DNA of 64,000 bases from Halpernia humi (GTDB taxonomy: Bacteria; Bacteroidota; Bacteroidia; Flavobacteriales; Weeksellaceae). A model generated the notes under the pieces. The model saw only the letters and a list, made by a program, of their open reading frames with translations. It was not told the DNA's origin and searched no databases. The number at the start of each line of letters is the position of its first letter. Within the stretch, counting starts at the first letter, position 1. The position numbers were made by a program, and so were the translations under genes. Location: the NCBI RefSeq assembly GCF_900108025.1, contig NZ_FNUS01000001.1, positions 124,001 through 188,000 of the forward strand, in the 5' to 3' direction. This document shows, piece by piece, positions 7,738 through 16,715 of the stretch.

Positions 7738-10170
7738 ATGCAAAATACCTATATTGAAACACAGCAAATTTCTTTTGAAGATTTTAAAAATAATATTCTA
7801 GAAGATTATAAACTGGGAAGAATTTCCCGAGAAATGTCATTATTAGGCAGAAGAGAAGTCTTAACTGGAAAAGCAAAATTTGGCATTTTTGGCGATGGCA
7901 AAGAATTGCCGCAACTTGCAATGGCGAAAGTGTTTAAAAATGGAGACTTTCGATCTGGGTATTACAGAGATCAAACATTTGCATTAGCAATTAATTCGGT
8001 TTCTGTAGAAAGTTTCTTTGCGCAACTTTACGCAGATACTAATTTTGAGAGAGAACCTGCTTCCGCTGGACGGCAGATGAATGGCCATTATGCAACAAGA
8101 AGTTTGAACGAAGATGGAAGTTGGAAAAATTTAACAGAAATGAAAAATATTTCCGCTGATATATCTCCTACAGCAGGGCAAATGCCACGATTATTAGGCC
8201 TGGCTCTTGCTTCTAAAATTTATAATAATATAAAATTTGAAGGTTCGGATAAATTTTCTAAAAATGGGCAAGAAGTCGCCTTCGGGACAATTGGCGATGC
8301 TTCTACTGCGGAAGGACATTTTTTTGAAACCTTAAATGCCGCCTGTGCTTTGCAAGTGCCGATGGTAATTTCTATTTGGGACGATGGTTATGGCATTTCT
8401 GTTCCCACAGAATACCAAAGGGCAAAAGCGGATATTTCTGAAATGCTTGCTGGTTTCCAAAGAAAAGAAGGGGAAAAACAAGGGTGCGAAATTATTCAGG
8501 TAAAAGCGTGGGATTATCCCGCACTTCTAGATGCTTATGCAAAGGCAGAACATTTTGCTCGCACAGAATCTGTTCCGGTTTTGGTTCATGTGATTGAAGT
8601 AACGCAGCCGCAAGGTCATTCAACTTCTGGTTCGCACGAGCGTTACAAAAATGAAACGCGCTTGAAATGGGAAACAGATTACGACTGTTTATTAAAATTT
8701 AAAGAATGGATTCTTAATTATTCCATAGAAATTGAAAACGAAGATGTGCTTTTAGTAACGAGTGAAGAATTAGATTTAATTGACAAAGAATGTAAAAAAA
8801 TAGTAAAAGATGGCCAAAAAAAGGCTTGGGAAAATTATCAGAAAACGCTTTCAGATATTGAAAATAAAATCATTCCTTTAATAAAAAATTTGAGTCTGGA
8901 AAATTCTGAAATCGCGATATTACTCCAGAATTATGATAAAAAAATTGGTAAAGCCAAAAAAGATATTTTCCATTTGGTTCGTCAGGTTTTGTTGGTAACT
9001 AGAAATTCTAATAGTGAAATTCGAAATAATTTATTAGCAAAATATTCTGAAATTAGGGAAATAGAGCAAGATAATTACTCCTCACATTTATATTCACAAT
9101 CAAAATGGAAAGCCGCCAACGTGAAAGAAATTTCACCTATATATTCAGATTCTTCTGAAACTGTAGATGGCAGAGTAGTGGTAAGAAATAATTTTGATAA
9201 AATTTTTGAAAAATACCCAGAAACAATAGTTTTTGGTGAAGATGCCGGAAATATTGGCGATGTAAACCAAGGATTAGAAGGTTTACAAGAAAAATATGGC
9301 GAGATAAGAATTGCCGATACCGGAATTCGTGAAGCCACAATTCTTGGACAAGGAATTGGTTTGGCAATGCGCGGTTTACGGCCAATTGCAGAAATACAAT
9401 ATTTAGATTATGTTTTGTACTGTTTGCAAGGCATGAGCGATGATTTAGCAACCGTTCAATATAGAACAAGAGGCGGACAAAAAGCACCGGTTATTATCAG
9501 AACGCGCGGTCACAGATTAGAAGGAATTTGGCATTCTGGTTCGCCAATGGCCGGAATTTTAAATCTTTGCAAAGGAATTTTAGTTTTAACGCCAAGAAAT
9601 TTAACAAAAGCAGCCGGTTTTTACAACACGATGTTGCAAAGTGATGAACCTTGTATCATAATAGAACCTTTAAACGGTTACAGATTAAAAGAAAAACAAC
9701 CAGACAATATTGGTGAATTTACTTTGCCTGTCGGGAAAGTAGAAATTACAAAAGAAGGAAAAGACGTTACTTTAGTCACTTACGGTTCCACTTGGCGATT
9801 GGTGATGGAAGCCGCAGAACAATTAGAAAAATTAGGAATTTCTGCCGAAGTAATTGATGCTCAGTCTCTAATTCCTTTTGATTTAAGCCAAGACATTAAA
9901 AAAAGTCTACAAAAAACAAATCGTTTGGTAATTATTGATGAAGATGTTGAAGGTGGCGCTTCGGCGTTTATTTTGCAACAAATTTTAGAAGTTCAAAAAG
10001 CCTTTAAATATTTAGATTCTGAACCTGTTACTTTAACGGCAAAAAATCACCGTCCGGCTTATGGAACCGATGGCGACTATTTCAGTAAACCTTCTGTTGA
10101 TGACATGATAGAAACCGTTTACAATGTTTTTAATGAAGTAAATCCTGAAAAATTTCCAAAAATTTATTAA
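7738..10170 (+). CDS. Fused 2-oxo acid dehydrogenase E1 alpha/beta (branched-chain type)
   Basis: 810 aa joining E1-alpha (~1-350) and E1-beta (~475-810) through a charged linker. The thiamine diphosphate motif lies near residues 184-214 (GDASTAEGHFFETLN). The beta part shows FGEDAGNIGDVNQGL, RIADTGIREATILGQGIG and RGHRLEGIWHSGSP. E1 decarboxylates 2-oxo acids and passes the acyl group to the lipoyl E2; E2 is not in this window, but an E3 gene lies at 25463. Fused forms of this length are common in Bacteroidota and are usually assigned to 2-oxoisovalerate dehydrogenase; substrate choice is inference. A -7 box TATCTTTG sits at 7712-7719. Confidence 0.9.
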   Translation: MQNTYIETQQISFEDFKNNILEDYKLGRISREMSLLGRREVLTGKAKFGIFGDGKELPQLAMAKVFKNGDFRSGYYRDQTFALAINSVSVESFFAQLYADTNFEREPASAGRQMNGHYATRSLNEDGSWKNLTEMKNISADISPTAGQMPRLLGLALASKIYNNIKFEGSDKFSKNGQEVAFGTIGDASTAEGHFFETLNAACALQVPMVISIWDDGYGISVPTEYQRAKADISEMLAGFQRKEGEKQGCEIIQVKAWDYPALLDAYAKAEHFARTESVPVLVHVIEVTQPQGHSTSGSHERYKNETRLKWETDYDCLLKFKEWILNYSIEIENEDVLLVTSEELDLIDKECKKIVKDGQKKAWENYQKTLSDIENKIIPLIKNLSLENSEIAILLQNYDKKIGKAKKDIFHLVRQVLLVTRNSNSEIRNNLLAKYSEIREIEQDNYSSHLYSQSKWKAANVKEISPIYSDSSETVDGRVVVRNNFDKIFEKYPETIVFGEDAGNIGDVNQGLEGLQEKYGEIRIADTGIREATILGQGIGLAMRGLRPIAEIQYLDYVLYCLQGMSDDLATVQYRTRGGQKAPVIIRTRGHRLEGIWHSGSPMAGILNLCKGILVLTPRNLTKAAGFYNTMLQSDEPCIIIEPLNGYRLKEKQPDNIGEFTLPVGKVEITKEGKDVTLVTYGSTWRLVMEAAEQLEKLGISAEVIDAQSLIPFDLSQDIKKSLQKTNRLVIIDEDVEGGASAFILQQILEVQKAFKYLDSEPVTLTAKNHRPAYGTDGDYFSKPSVDDMIETVYNVFNEVNPEKFPKIY

Positions 10171-10189
10171 AAGTTTTATTTGGGCAGCT

Positions 10190-10256
10190 TAATCCGCCTT
10201 CCACTCCCAATCCCGCCGCGGCGGGGATTTCCGTTCAAGTCGGGCTGCGAAAGCGT
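10190..10256. repeat. GC-rich palindromic element
   Basis: A ~65-bp island much richer in G+C than its surroundings. It contains a perfect 14-bp palindrome, CCCGCCGCGGCGGG (10212-10225), enclosed by GCAGC (10194-10198) and GCTGC (10244-10248), which could form an outer stem. It sits between the E1 stop and its terminator. It resembles REP-like intergenic elements I recall from flavobacterial genomes; only one copy is in this window. Confidence 0.55.
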
Positions 10257-10335
10257 GTATGTAATTCCGTTGTCATTAAAACAGGAAAAATTTAATATTT
10301 TCCAAACCTTAATAAACTTAATTCCTTCATAATTC

Positions 10336-10380
10336 TTAATGGTGAAATTTCAACGTTTCAATTTCGCCATTAATTTTTTT
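10336..10380 (+). terminator. Terminator after the E1 gene
   Basis: A 14-bp stem (10336-10349 with 10360-10373, one G-T pair) with a 10-nt loop, followed by TTTTTTT. Confidence 0.85.
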
Positions 10381-10476
10381 ATTACCTTTAAAAGACTTAA
10401 TTCATTTTAAGTCTTTTTTTATTTTTCCAACCTTTTTTAAACCTTTTGCATCTATATTATTAAAGAGCAAATTCTT

Positions 10477-10998
10477 ATGGATGAACAATTATTATTAGAA
10501 TGCAAACGTAAAAGCCGAAATGCGCAACGGCAGGTTTACGAAGAAATGGCGCATCAACTGAATTCGGTTTGCAAGCGCTATTTGAAGAATTCCGAAGATA
10601 TAGAAGAAGTTTTGGCCGATACTTTTTATATTATTTTCACGAAAATGGACCAGGTAAAAGATCTGAAAACCTTTGAAGCCTGGGCAAGAAAAATCACTGT
10701 TAATGAATGTTTGCAGAAATTACGCAAAAAAGAACAATTCCATTATTCTTTAGATGAAGGAAATGCCGTAAAAATTTCTTCTGAAGAAAACCTGATTTTT
10801 TCTTTAGAAAAAGACATTCTAAAATTGCTGAATTTTCTACCAGAAGGTTGCAAAACAATTTTTAATCTTTTCGCTATTGAAGGTTATCCGCACAAAGAAA
10901 TTGCATCAATGCTTTCTATAAGTGAAGGAACTTCAAAATCTCAACTCAATTTTGCCCGTAAGAAATTACAAGAAATGCTTCATCAACAAAATTTTTAA
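10477..10998 (+). CDS. ECF-type RNA polymerase sigma factor
   Basis: 173 aa, normal for extracytoplasmic-function sigma factors. The sigma-2 region is visible early (SEDIEEVLADTFYIIFTKM and an FEAWARKITVNECL segment) and sigma-4 at the end (LPEGCKTIFNLFAIEGYPHKEIA followed by SEGTSKSQLNFARKKLQEML). It is followed after 12 bp by a gene whose product has a short cytoplasmic N-terminus and one TM helix, the usual place of an anti-sigma partner. The target promoters cannot be read from the window. Confidence 0.93.
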   Translation: MDEQLLLECKRKSRNAQRQVYEEMAHQLNSVCKRYLKNSEDIEEVLADTFYIIFTKMDQVKDLKTFEAWARKITVNECLQKLRKKEQFHYSLDEGNAVKISSEENLIFSLEKDILKLLNFLPEGCKTIFNLFAIEGYPHKEIASMLSISEGTSKSQLNFARKKLQEMLHQQNF

Positions 10999-11010
10999 AA
11001 AAGGAAAAAA

Positions 11011-13419
11011 ATGGAAAATAATTTCGAAAATATAGATAAAAAATTCAGTGAAGCAAGCGACGCTTCAGATGAAAAATTAAACACGCCAGAATTTGAAAAT
11101 ATCTGGAATAAAATAGAAGAAAAATTAGATCAAAAAGAAACTAAAAGAAGAATTTTGCCGATTTGGCTGCCTTATGGAATTGCGGCGAGTTTATTAATTG
11201 GTTCAGGAATTTTTTACTTTAATTCTAAAAATTCTGTGGAAACAGAAAAATTACAAATCGCCGTCAACAAAGATTTTCCAGTTGAAAAACCAATTGAAAA
11301 TCCAGAAAATCGGAAAATTGACGAAACTATAAAATCAAATATTGCAAAAGAAAAAGCAGTGGAAAAAACCAATGTTATTGCTATGCAAGTTCCAACGGCG
11401 ACGAAAAATCCTGAAATAATTCAACCTTCTGTTCCTCAAGAAAATGAAAATCTTGCTTACGAAGCAAAAAATAAAGAAATAGAAATAGCCGAAAAGTCTA
11501 AAATTGCCTATTCTGAAAGTAGAATAAAAGCAGAGAAAAATGCAAGTCGGAATAATATTGACGGAGTGATTGTTACTGCAATGGGAATAAAAAGAGAACA
11601 AAAATCTTTGGGTTACGCAACAACAAATCCGTCTTCGCAACTACAAAATGCGCCAAATTACAACGTCAAAAGTGCACTTCAAGGGAAAGTGGCAGGTTTA
11701 GAAATTAATCCTTCGGTTGGAAATCCTGGTTCTAATCCTAATTTAATTATTAGGGGCGTCAAGTCATTAAATGATTCCAGTAAACCTCTAATTGTTGTTG
11801 ATGGTAATCTAATGTCTGAAAACGATCTAAATAATATAAATCCGAATAAAATAAAATACATTTCGGTTTTAAAAGATGCTTCGGCAACTGCTTTATACGG
11901 AAGTCGAGGTTTGAACGGCGTCATTTTAATTAAAACAAAAAATCTAACAAAAGAAGAAAAGCAAAAAATTAAAGAATTAAAAATTAATAAAAACATTCCT
12001 GTCCAAAACAACGAAGAATACGACGCGTTTATAGAAAATCCTTTCGAATCCGCGAAAAACGAACCGCTATCTACGTTTTCAATTGATGTTGATAATGCCG
12101 CTTATTCCAACATTAGAAGAATGATTAATAACGGACAAAAAGTAGATAAAAATGCCGTAAGAATTGAGGAAATGCTAAATTATTTTAAATATTATTATCC
12201 GCAACCGACCGATAATAAGCCATTTAGCGTCAATACAGAATACAGCGATGCCGCTTGGAATCCGCAACATAAATTATTGAAAATTGGTTTGCAAGGAAAA
12301 AATATTCCTTTAGAAAAATTGCCAAATTCTAATATTGTTTTTTTAATTGATGTTTCTGGTTCTATGAGTTCTGCCAATAAATTACCACTTTTAAAATCTT
12401 CTTTTAAAGTGTTATTAGATAAAATGAAACCTGAAGATAAAGTAGGAATCGTCGTTTACGCAGGAAATGCCGGAATGGTTTTAGAGCCAACTTCGGTAAA
12501 AAATAAAGAAAAAATTATTGCCGCTCTAGATAATTTGCAAGCGGGTGGAAGCACTGCAGGTGGCGCTGGAATAGAATTAGCCTACAAATTAGCCCAGGAA
12601 AATTTCATTAAAAATGGAAATAATCGTGTAATTATTGCAACAGATGGCGATTTTAATGTGGGAACTTCTTCCACCAAAGATCTAGGAACTTTAATTGAGG
12701 AAAAAAGAAAATCCGGCGTTTTCTTAACCTGTCTTGGTTTTGGAATGGGAAATTATAAAGACAATACTTTGGAAACACTTGCTGACAAAGGAAACGGAAG
12801 TTACGCCTACATTGATAATATGCAAGAAGCCAATAAATTTTTAGGAAAAGAATTTGCCGGAAGTATGTATGCGATTGCAAAAGATGTGAAAATCCAAATT
12901 GAATTTAACCCAAAGTACGTGAAATCTTACCGATTGATAGGCTACGAAAATAGAAAATTAAATAACGAAGATTTTATTGATGATAAAAAAGATGCGGGAG
13001 AATTGGGAAGCGGACACACCGTAACTGCTTTATATGAAATAATTCCAGTTGGTGTAAATTCTGAATTTGATGTAAAAGAAATTCCTTTAAAATATACAAA
13101 CACAAAAGAAAATTCTCAAAATTTCGGTGATGAATTGGCAACCATAAAATTGCGCTACAAAAAACCAGATGAAGATAAAAGTGTTGAAATGCAACAAATT
13201 GTAAAGAATTCTGCAACAAATTTTGCAAAAACTTCAGAAGACTTCAAATTTGCAAGTGCAGTAAGTTGGTTTGGTTTGGTGCTTCGAGATTCAAAATACA
13301 TTAAAGATAAAAACTTAGATGAAATTATAAATCTCGCAAAACAAGGCTTAAACAAAGATGAAGACGGCTATCGTGCGGAATTTGTCAGATTGGTTGAAAG
13401 TTATAACACAATAAAATAG
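11011..13419 (+). CDS. Membrane-anchored TonB-plug/von Willebrand factor A protein
   Basis: 802 aa. A cytoplasmic acidic N-terminus (~1-48) precedes one TM helix (~49-70), a low-complexity linker, a SusC/RagA-type plug-like domain (~184-310, with QGKVAGLEI, GSNPNLIIRGV and ATALYGSRGLNGVILIKTK), then a YfbK-type vWA N-terminal segment (~335-420), a vWA domain with the MIDAS motif DVSGSMS near 447 and ATDGDFNVG, and a C-terminal DUF3520-like part. The place after the ECF sigma gene and the short inside segment suggest anti-sigma activity. The plug here is not followed by a beta barrel, so it is not a transporter. Function inferred only. Confidence 0.85.
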   Translation: MENNFENIDKKFSEASDASDEKLNTPEFENIWNKIEEKLDQKETKRRILPIWLPYGIAASLLIGSGIFYFNSKNSVETEKLQIAVNKDFPVEKPIENPENRKIDETIKSNIAKEKAVEKTNVIAMQVPTATKNPEIIQPSVPQENENLAYEAKNKEIEIAEKSKIAYSESRIKAEKNASRNNIDGVIVTAMGIKREQKSLGYATTNPSSQLQNAPNYNVKSALQGKVAGLEINPSVGNPGSNPNLIIRGVKSLNDSSKPLIVVDGNLMSENDLNNINPNKIKYISVLKDASATALYGSRGLNGVILIKTKNLTKEEKQKIKELKINKNIPVQNNEEYDAFIENPFESAKNEPLSTFSIDVDNAAYSNIRRMINNGQKVDKNAVRIEEMLNYFKYYYPQPTDNKPFSVNTEYSDAAWNPQHKLLKIGLQGKNIPLEKLPNSNIVFLIDVSGSMSSANKLPLLKSSFKVLLDKMKPEDKVGIVVYAGNAGMVLEPTSVKNKEKIIAALDNLQAGGSTAGGAGIELAYKLAQENFIKNGNNRVIIATDGDFNVGTSSTKDLGTLIEEKRKSGVFLTCLGFGMGNYKDNTLETLADKGNGSYAYIDNMQEANKFLGKEFAGSMYAIAKDVKIQIEFNPKYVKSYRLIGYENRKLNNEDFIDDKKDAGELGSGHTVTALYEIIPVGVNSEFDVKEIPLKYTNTKENSQNFGDELATIKLRYKKPDEDKSVEMQQIVKNSATNFAKTSEDFKFASAVSWFGLVLRDSKYIKDKNLDEIINLAKQGLNKDEDGYRAEFVRLVESYNTIK

Positions 13420-13426
13420 CGCATTT

Positions 13427-13456
13427 AAAAGCAGACTTTTTTAGGTCTGCTTTTTT
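13427..13456. terminator. Terminator between convergent genes
   Basis: AAAGCAGAC pairs with GTCTGCTTT (to 13453) around a T/A-rich loop, with a T run on the plus strand and a shorter one on the minus strand. It serves the vWA gene and possibly the convergent hypothetical gene. Confidence 0.75.
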
Positions 13457-13483
13457 ATTAAAATTTACAATTAAATTAAAATA

Positions 13484-14413
13484 CTATTTTACATATTTTT
13501 CTAAAATATATTTTGTGACTTCTTTCAAAGATTTTCCGTTTTCGGGATTTTTTCCGTAATGTGTGAAAAATTCTACCTTATTACTTGTTTTGTCATACCA
13601 AACTTTTCCTAATGCATTTTTAGCGGTTAAAGTATCTGTTTGTGTGATTTTGATTAATTTTAATTTGTCTTGATCTAACTGTTCGATGTGAAATCCTGCT
13701 TTATTTTCATCGCAAAAAACAGGAATATATTTTTCGCCGTTCCAATACATACATTCTTTTTCTTTTTTTGTAATAAGTATTTTTTCTTTAGAAGTTTTAT
13801 TATTAGAACTAGGCATATAGACGATAGTTTGCGGAATTGAAATCGTTGATTTATTTGCTTCATTTGTAGCATTTTTAATTTTGCTGCTATCTATAATTTT
13901 TTTCTGTTCAATGGCTTCATTGTCTTGAAAAAAATCGTATTTCTTTGCAAAAAAGCCCAAAATAAAAAGAATCCCAACAAGGCCAAAACTGTTTTTATGA
14001 CGTGAAACAAATTCTGGAAATGTAAAAATCGGACTGTTTGTAATATTAATAATGATATCGGAAAAATTTTTAGATGTAGAACTTTCTTGCTTTCCGTCAA
14101 TTGTTACTTTTACACTAGAAGATTGATTTGGAATCGGATTTTTTTCACAAAAATTTTTAAAATTTTCAAAGCCAAGAAATTCGCTTAAATCGTTTAAAAT
14201 AAGTGGTTTTATATTATAATCTTCATCTTTTTCAATTAAAAATTTATAATAGGTTTCAAAACTTTTATAACTCAATTGGATATTAAAATCTTCCCGCAAA
14301 GTTAGTTCTAAATCCTTTAAAATGCCACTGAACGAAGTTTCAGCAGTGTTATTTTTGGCTTTTTCATAGACTTCAGAAATTAATTTTCTTTTTAGTTGTA
14401 GTAATTGTGACAT
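13484..14413 (-). CDS. Hypothetical single-span membrane protein
   Basis: 309 aa. The N-terminal ~95 residues look like a compact soluble domain (SQLLQLKRKLISEVYEKAK... SYKSFETYYKFLIEKDE ... LSEFLGFENFKNFCE). One TM helix follows near residue 140-156 (FGLVGILFILGFFAKKY), then a linker and a C-terminal domain with CMYWNGEKYIPVFCDE. No family assigned. The N-in/C-out order hints at a sensor or anti-sigma-like protein, but nothing in the sequence proves it. It converges on the sigma/vWA pair. Confidence 0.75.
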   Translation of the reverse strand: MSQLLQLKRKLISEVYEKAKNNTAETSFSGILKDLELTLREDFNIQLSYKSFETYYKFLIEKDEDYNIKPLILNDLSEFLGFENFKNFCEKNPIPNQSSSVKVTIDGKQESSTSKNFSDIIINITNSPIFTFPEFVSRHKNSFGLVGILFILGFFAKKYDFFQDNEAIEQKKIIDSSKIKNATNEANKSTISIPQTIVYMPSSNNKTSKEKILITKKEKECMYWNGEKYIPVFCDENKAGFHIEQLDQDKLKLIKITQTDTLTAKNALGKVWYDKTSNKVEFFTHYGKNPENGKSLKEVTKYILEKYVK

Positions 14414-14542
14414 CGGCTTGGGAATTTACCTTAAAAGTAGAAATTTTTTAGAAACTATTTTTAAAGTTTTACATATTTCTGGTTGTTTCAAATTTCCAAA
14501 AACTTTCCAAATTATTTCTAACACTCACTCTGGTTCTTGCTC

Positions 14543-14765
14543 TACATTTGTTCCAGAAATCAGTGATAAACAAACTATTACAAAAACAAAGTAAAAAAAC
14601 TGATTTCAAAAATAACCCGATAAAGCGGAGGCAAAATCTCTGGTTTGGGAAGCAGATTTCTCGCTTCCGTTTTTGAAGGTTATTTCTTCCCAAAATTTTA
14701 AGAAGCGCTTCTTATTTCTTTTAACCGTAGCCCTACCTAAAGACCTGTGTTTTTGGGCAACTACA
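14543..14765 (+). promoter_or_regulatory. Structured leader region before the 55-aa peptide gene
   Basis: The ~380 bp before the peptide gene carry a -7 box TACATTTG (14543-14550; no clear -33) and several pairings: AAATAACC (14610-14617) with GGTTATTT (14678-14685), enclosing GGAAGC (14648-14653) with GCTTCC (14663-14668); a 14-bp palindrome AAGAAGCGCTTCTT (14700-14713); and GTAGCCC (14727-14733) with GGGC..CTAC (14755-14764). This could be a structured 5' leader or a small RNA. No known riboswitch class is recognised. The minus-strand frame at 14469-14693 is not credible as a gene. Confidence 0.45.
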
Positions 14766-14794
14766 GAAATATTTAAACTTAAAATTTTACAAAA

Positions 14795-14962
14795 ATGTTA
14801 CAAATTATTTTAATATTATTAGGATTAGCAACACCTAATTCTGATGCAAATACACAAAACACAAACTCAGATCAAACGGTGATTACGCAAACAAATGATT
14901 CTCAAAACAGTGATGCACCAACTGACACCGGCGGAGAAACGGAGCAGCTACCTAAAAAATAG
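14795..14962 (+). CDS. Small exported peptide (55 aa)
   Basis: 55 codons, with a hydrophobic start (MLQIILILLGLA) followed by a polar tail rich in Asn, Gln, Thr and Asp, ending GGETEQLPKK. It is backed by a perfect terminator directly after the stop and a long structured leader. It has no recognisable family. Like the 63-aa peptides at 6068 and 6392, it sits next to a TPR-containing membrane regulator, here a histidine kinase, which suggests a shared logic of exported peptide plus TPR sensor. Confidence 0.6.
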   Translation: MLQIILILLGLATPNSDANTQNTNSDQTVITQTNDSQNSDAPTDTGGETEQLPKK

Positions 14963-14965
14963 GAA

Positions 14966-14993
14966 AAAGAGGCTTATTTAAGCCTCTTTTTTT
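14966..14993 (+). terminator. Terminator after the 55-aa peptide gene
   Basis: AAAGAGGCTT (14966-14975) pairs with AAGCCTCTTT (14980-14989), followed by T residues. A -7 box TATCTTTG for the kinase gene begins at 14993, directly in the terminator tail. Confidence 0.9.
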
Positions 14994-15010
14994 ATCTTTG
15001 ATAAAAAAAA

Positions 15011-16714
15011 GTGAATTACAATATTCGTTTTCTTCCTATAATTTGCATTATTTTATTTTCATGTGAAGAAAAAAATGTAACTTCTATTGTTTCATCTAAT
15101 TTGAATTATGAAAAAGCATGGGACTTATTATCCTTTAAAAAAAATAATGATTCTGCTTTTTATTATTTCAATTTAGCAAAACTAGAATTTGATAAAATTA
15201 ATGATAAAGTTGGAGCTGGAAAATCTTTAATGAATGCTGCAATTATTCAATCAAATGAAGGCGATTATTTTGGTAGTGATGAATCTTCTACTCAAGCATT
15301 AAAATATTTCAATGAAACAAAAGATAAAGATTATATTGTTTCGGTATATAATGCAATTGCGATTTCTAGAAATAATCTTGAAGATTATAAAACCGCATTA
15401 ATTTGGTATGAAAAAGCCTTAAAAGTTTCAAAAGATTCTTTAGAAAAAATTAAAATTCAGAATAATATTGCTGTAGCCTATTCAAAATTAAAGGATTACA
15501 AAAAATCTATTGAAATTTTTGAAAGTCTTTTAAATTTGAAACTTACAAATCAAGATAAAAAAATTAAATCTAAAATAATAGACAATCTTGCTTTCACGAA
15601 ATTTCTTCAAAATAAAAACTATAACGCCGAACCAGAACTTAACAAAGCATTAAAAATCCGTGAAAAAGAAAATGACTTATGGGGACAAAATGCAAGCCAC
15701 GCCCATTTGGCGGATTATTTTAAAGAAAAAAATCCAGAAAAATCGCTTTTTCACGCGCATAAAATGTATGAGATTGCAGGCCAACTGAAAAGCCCGGATG
15801 ATGAAATTGAAGCCTTGCAAAAATTGGTAAATTTAGAAAGTACAGCAAATTCTAAAAAATATTTCAGGATTTATCTAAAACTAAATGACAGTATGCAAAC
15901 CGCCAGAAATAAAGCCAAGAATCAGTTTGCTTTGGTGCGTTATGAATCAGAAAAAAATCGTGCAGATTTATTGAAATCTCAGGCAGAAAACACAAAAAAA
16001 AATTATCAATTACTCGTAAGAAATGTTGCTTTAGGATTGGCTTTTCTAGCGATAATCATCAGTTTTATCTGGTTTGAAAAAAGACGAAAAAGGGTAAAAC
16101 AAGAAAAAGAACTTCTTCTTCAAGAAAAAGAATTAGAAGTAAAAAATACTGAACTTAGATATTCTAAAAAAGTGCATGATGTAGTTTCTAACGGCGTTTA
16201 TCAAGTAATGTCTGAAATAGAAAACACCAGAGAATTCAACAAGGAAAAAATCTTAAATAAATTAGAAAAACTCTACGAAAAATCTAGAGATATTTCCTAC
16301 GAAAATGCAAGTGAAAACTTTAAACCTAAATATAAATCTAAAATTTCAAATTTAGTGGAAAGTTTTACTTCAAATGTTTTAAAATCTGTCATAATAGGAA
16401 ATGAAGAAGAAATGTGGAAGCAAATTTCATCAAAAGTGAAATCGGAACTATTAGTGATTTTGCAAGAACTTTTGGTAAATATGAAAAAACACAGCCAAGC
16501 AAAAAAAATAAGATTAGAGTTTGAAAAAAATGAAAATCAGTTAGTTATAATTTATTCTGATGATGGAATTGGTTTCGGAGAAAGCATTCAGAAAAAAAAT
16601 GGTTTAAAAAATATGGAAAACCGTATTGTTTCTTGCGATGGAAGTCTTACTTTTGACGAAACAATAGAAAAGGGAACAAAAATTATGATTTCTTTTCCTC
16701 AAAAATTTATATAA
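15011..16714 (+). CDS. TPR-containing sensor histidine kinase
   Basis: 567 aa, start GTG. The N-terminus is lipoprotein-like (IICIILFSC lipobox, Cys near residue 18). TPR-like repeats fill ~30-300, a TM helix lies at ~336-354, a coiled segment follows, then a His-kinase dimerisation block (SKKVHDVVSNGVYQ, His ~388) and an HATPase domain (ELLVNMKKHSQ near 485-495, SDDGIGFG near 517-523, GTKIMISFP). This is the NarL/LytS-like HPK7 style without a REC domain. The outside TPR region presumably senses a protein or peptide. It is paired with the response regulator 1 bp downstream. The -7 box at 14993-15000 leaves a very short leader. Confidence 0.88.
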   Translation: MNYNIRFLPIICIILFSCEEKNVTSIVSSNLNYEKAWDLLSFKKNNDSAFYYFNLAKLEFDKINDKVGAGKSLMNAAIIQSNEGDYFGSDESSTQALKYFNETKDKDYIVSVYNAIAISRNNLEDYKTALIWYEKALKVSKDSLEKIKIQNNIAVAYSKLKDYKKSIEIFESLLNLKLTNQDKKIKSKIIDNLAFTKFLQNKNYNAEPELNKALKIREKENDLWGQNASHAHLADYFKEKNPEKSLFHAHKMYEIAGQLKSPDDEIEALQKLVNLESTANSKKYFRIYLKLNDSMQTARNKAKNQFALVRYESEKNRADLLKSQAENTKKNYQLLVRNVALGLAFLAIIISFIWFEKRRKRVKQEKELLLQEKELEVKNTELRYSKKVHDVVSNGVYQVMSEIENTREFNKEKILNKLEKLYEKSRDISYENASENFKPKYKSKISNLVESFTSNVLKSVIIGNEEEMWKQISSKVKSELLVILQELLVNMKKHSQAKKIRLEFEKNENQLVIIYSDDGIGFGESIQKKNGLKNMENRIVSCDGSLTFDETIEKGTKIMISFPQKFI

Positions 16715-16715
16715 A

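Noticed and set aside
14469-14693. Minus-strand 74-codon frame
   Set aside because: Composition is unlike the other proteins, no start context, and the region shows RNA-like pairings.
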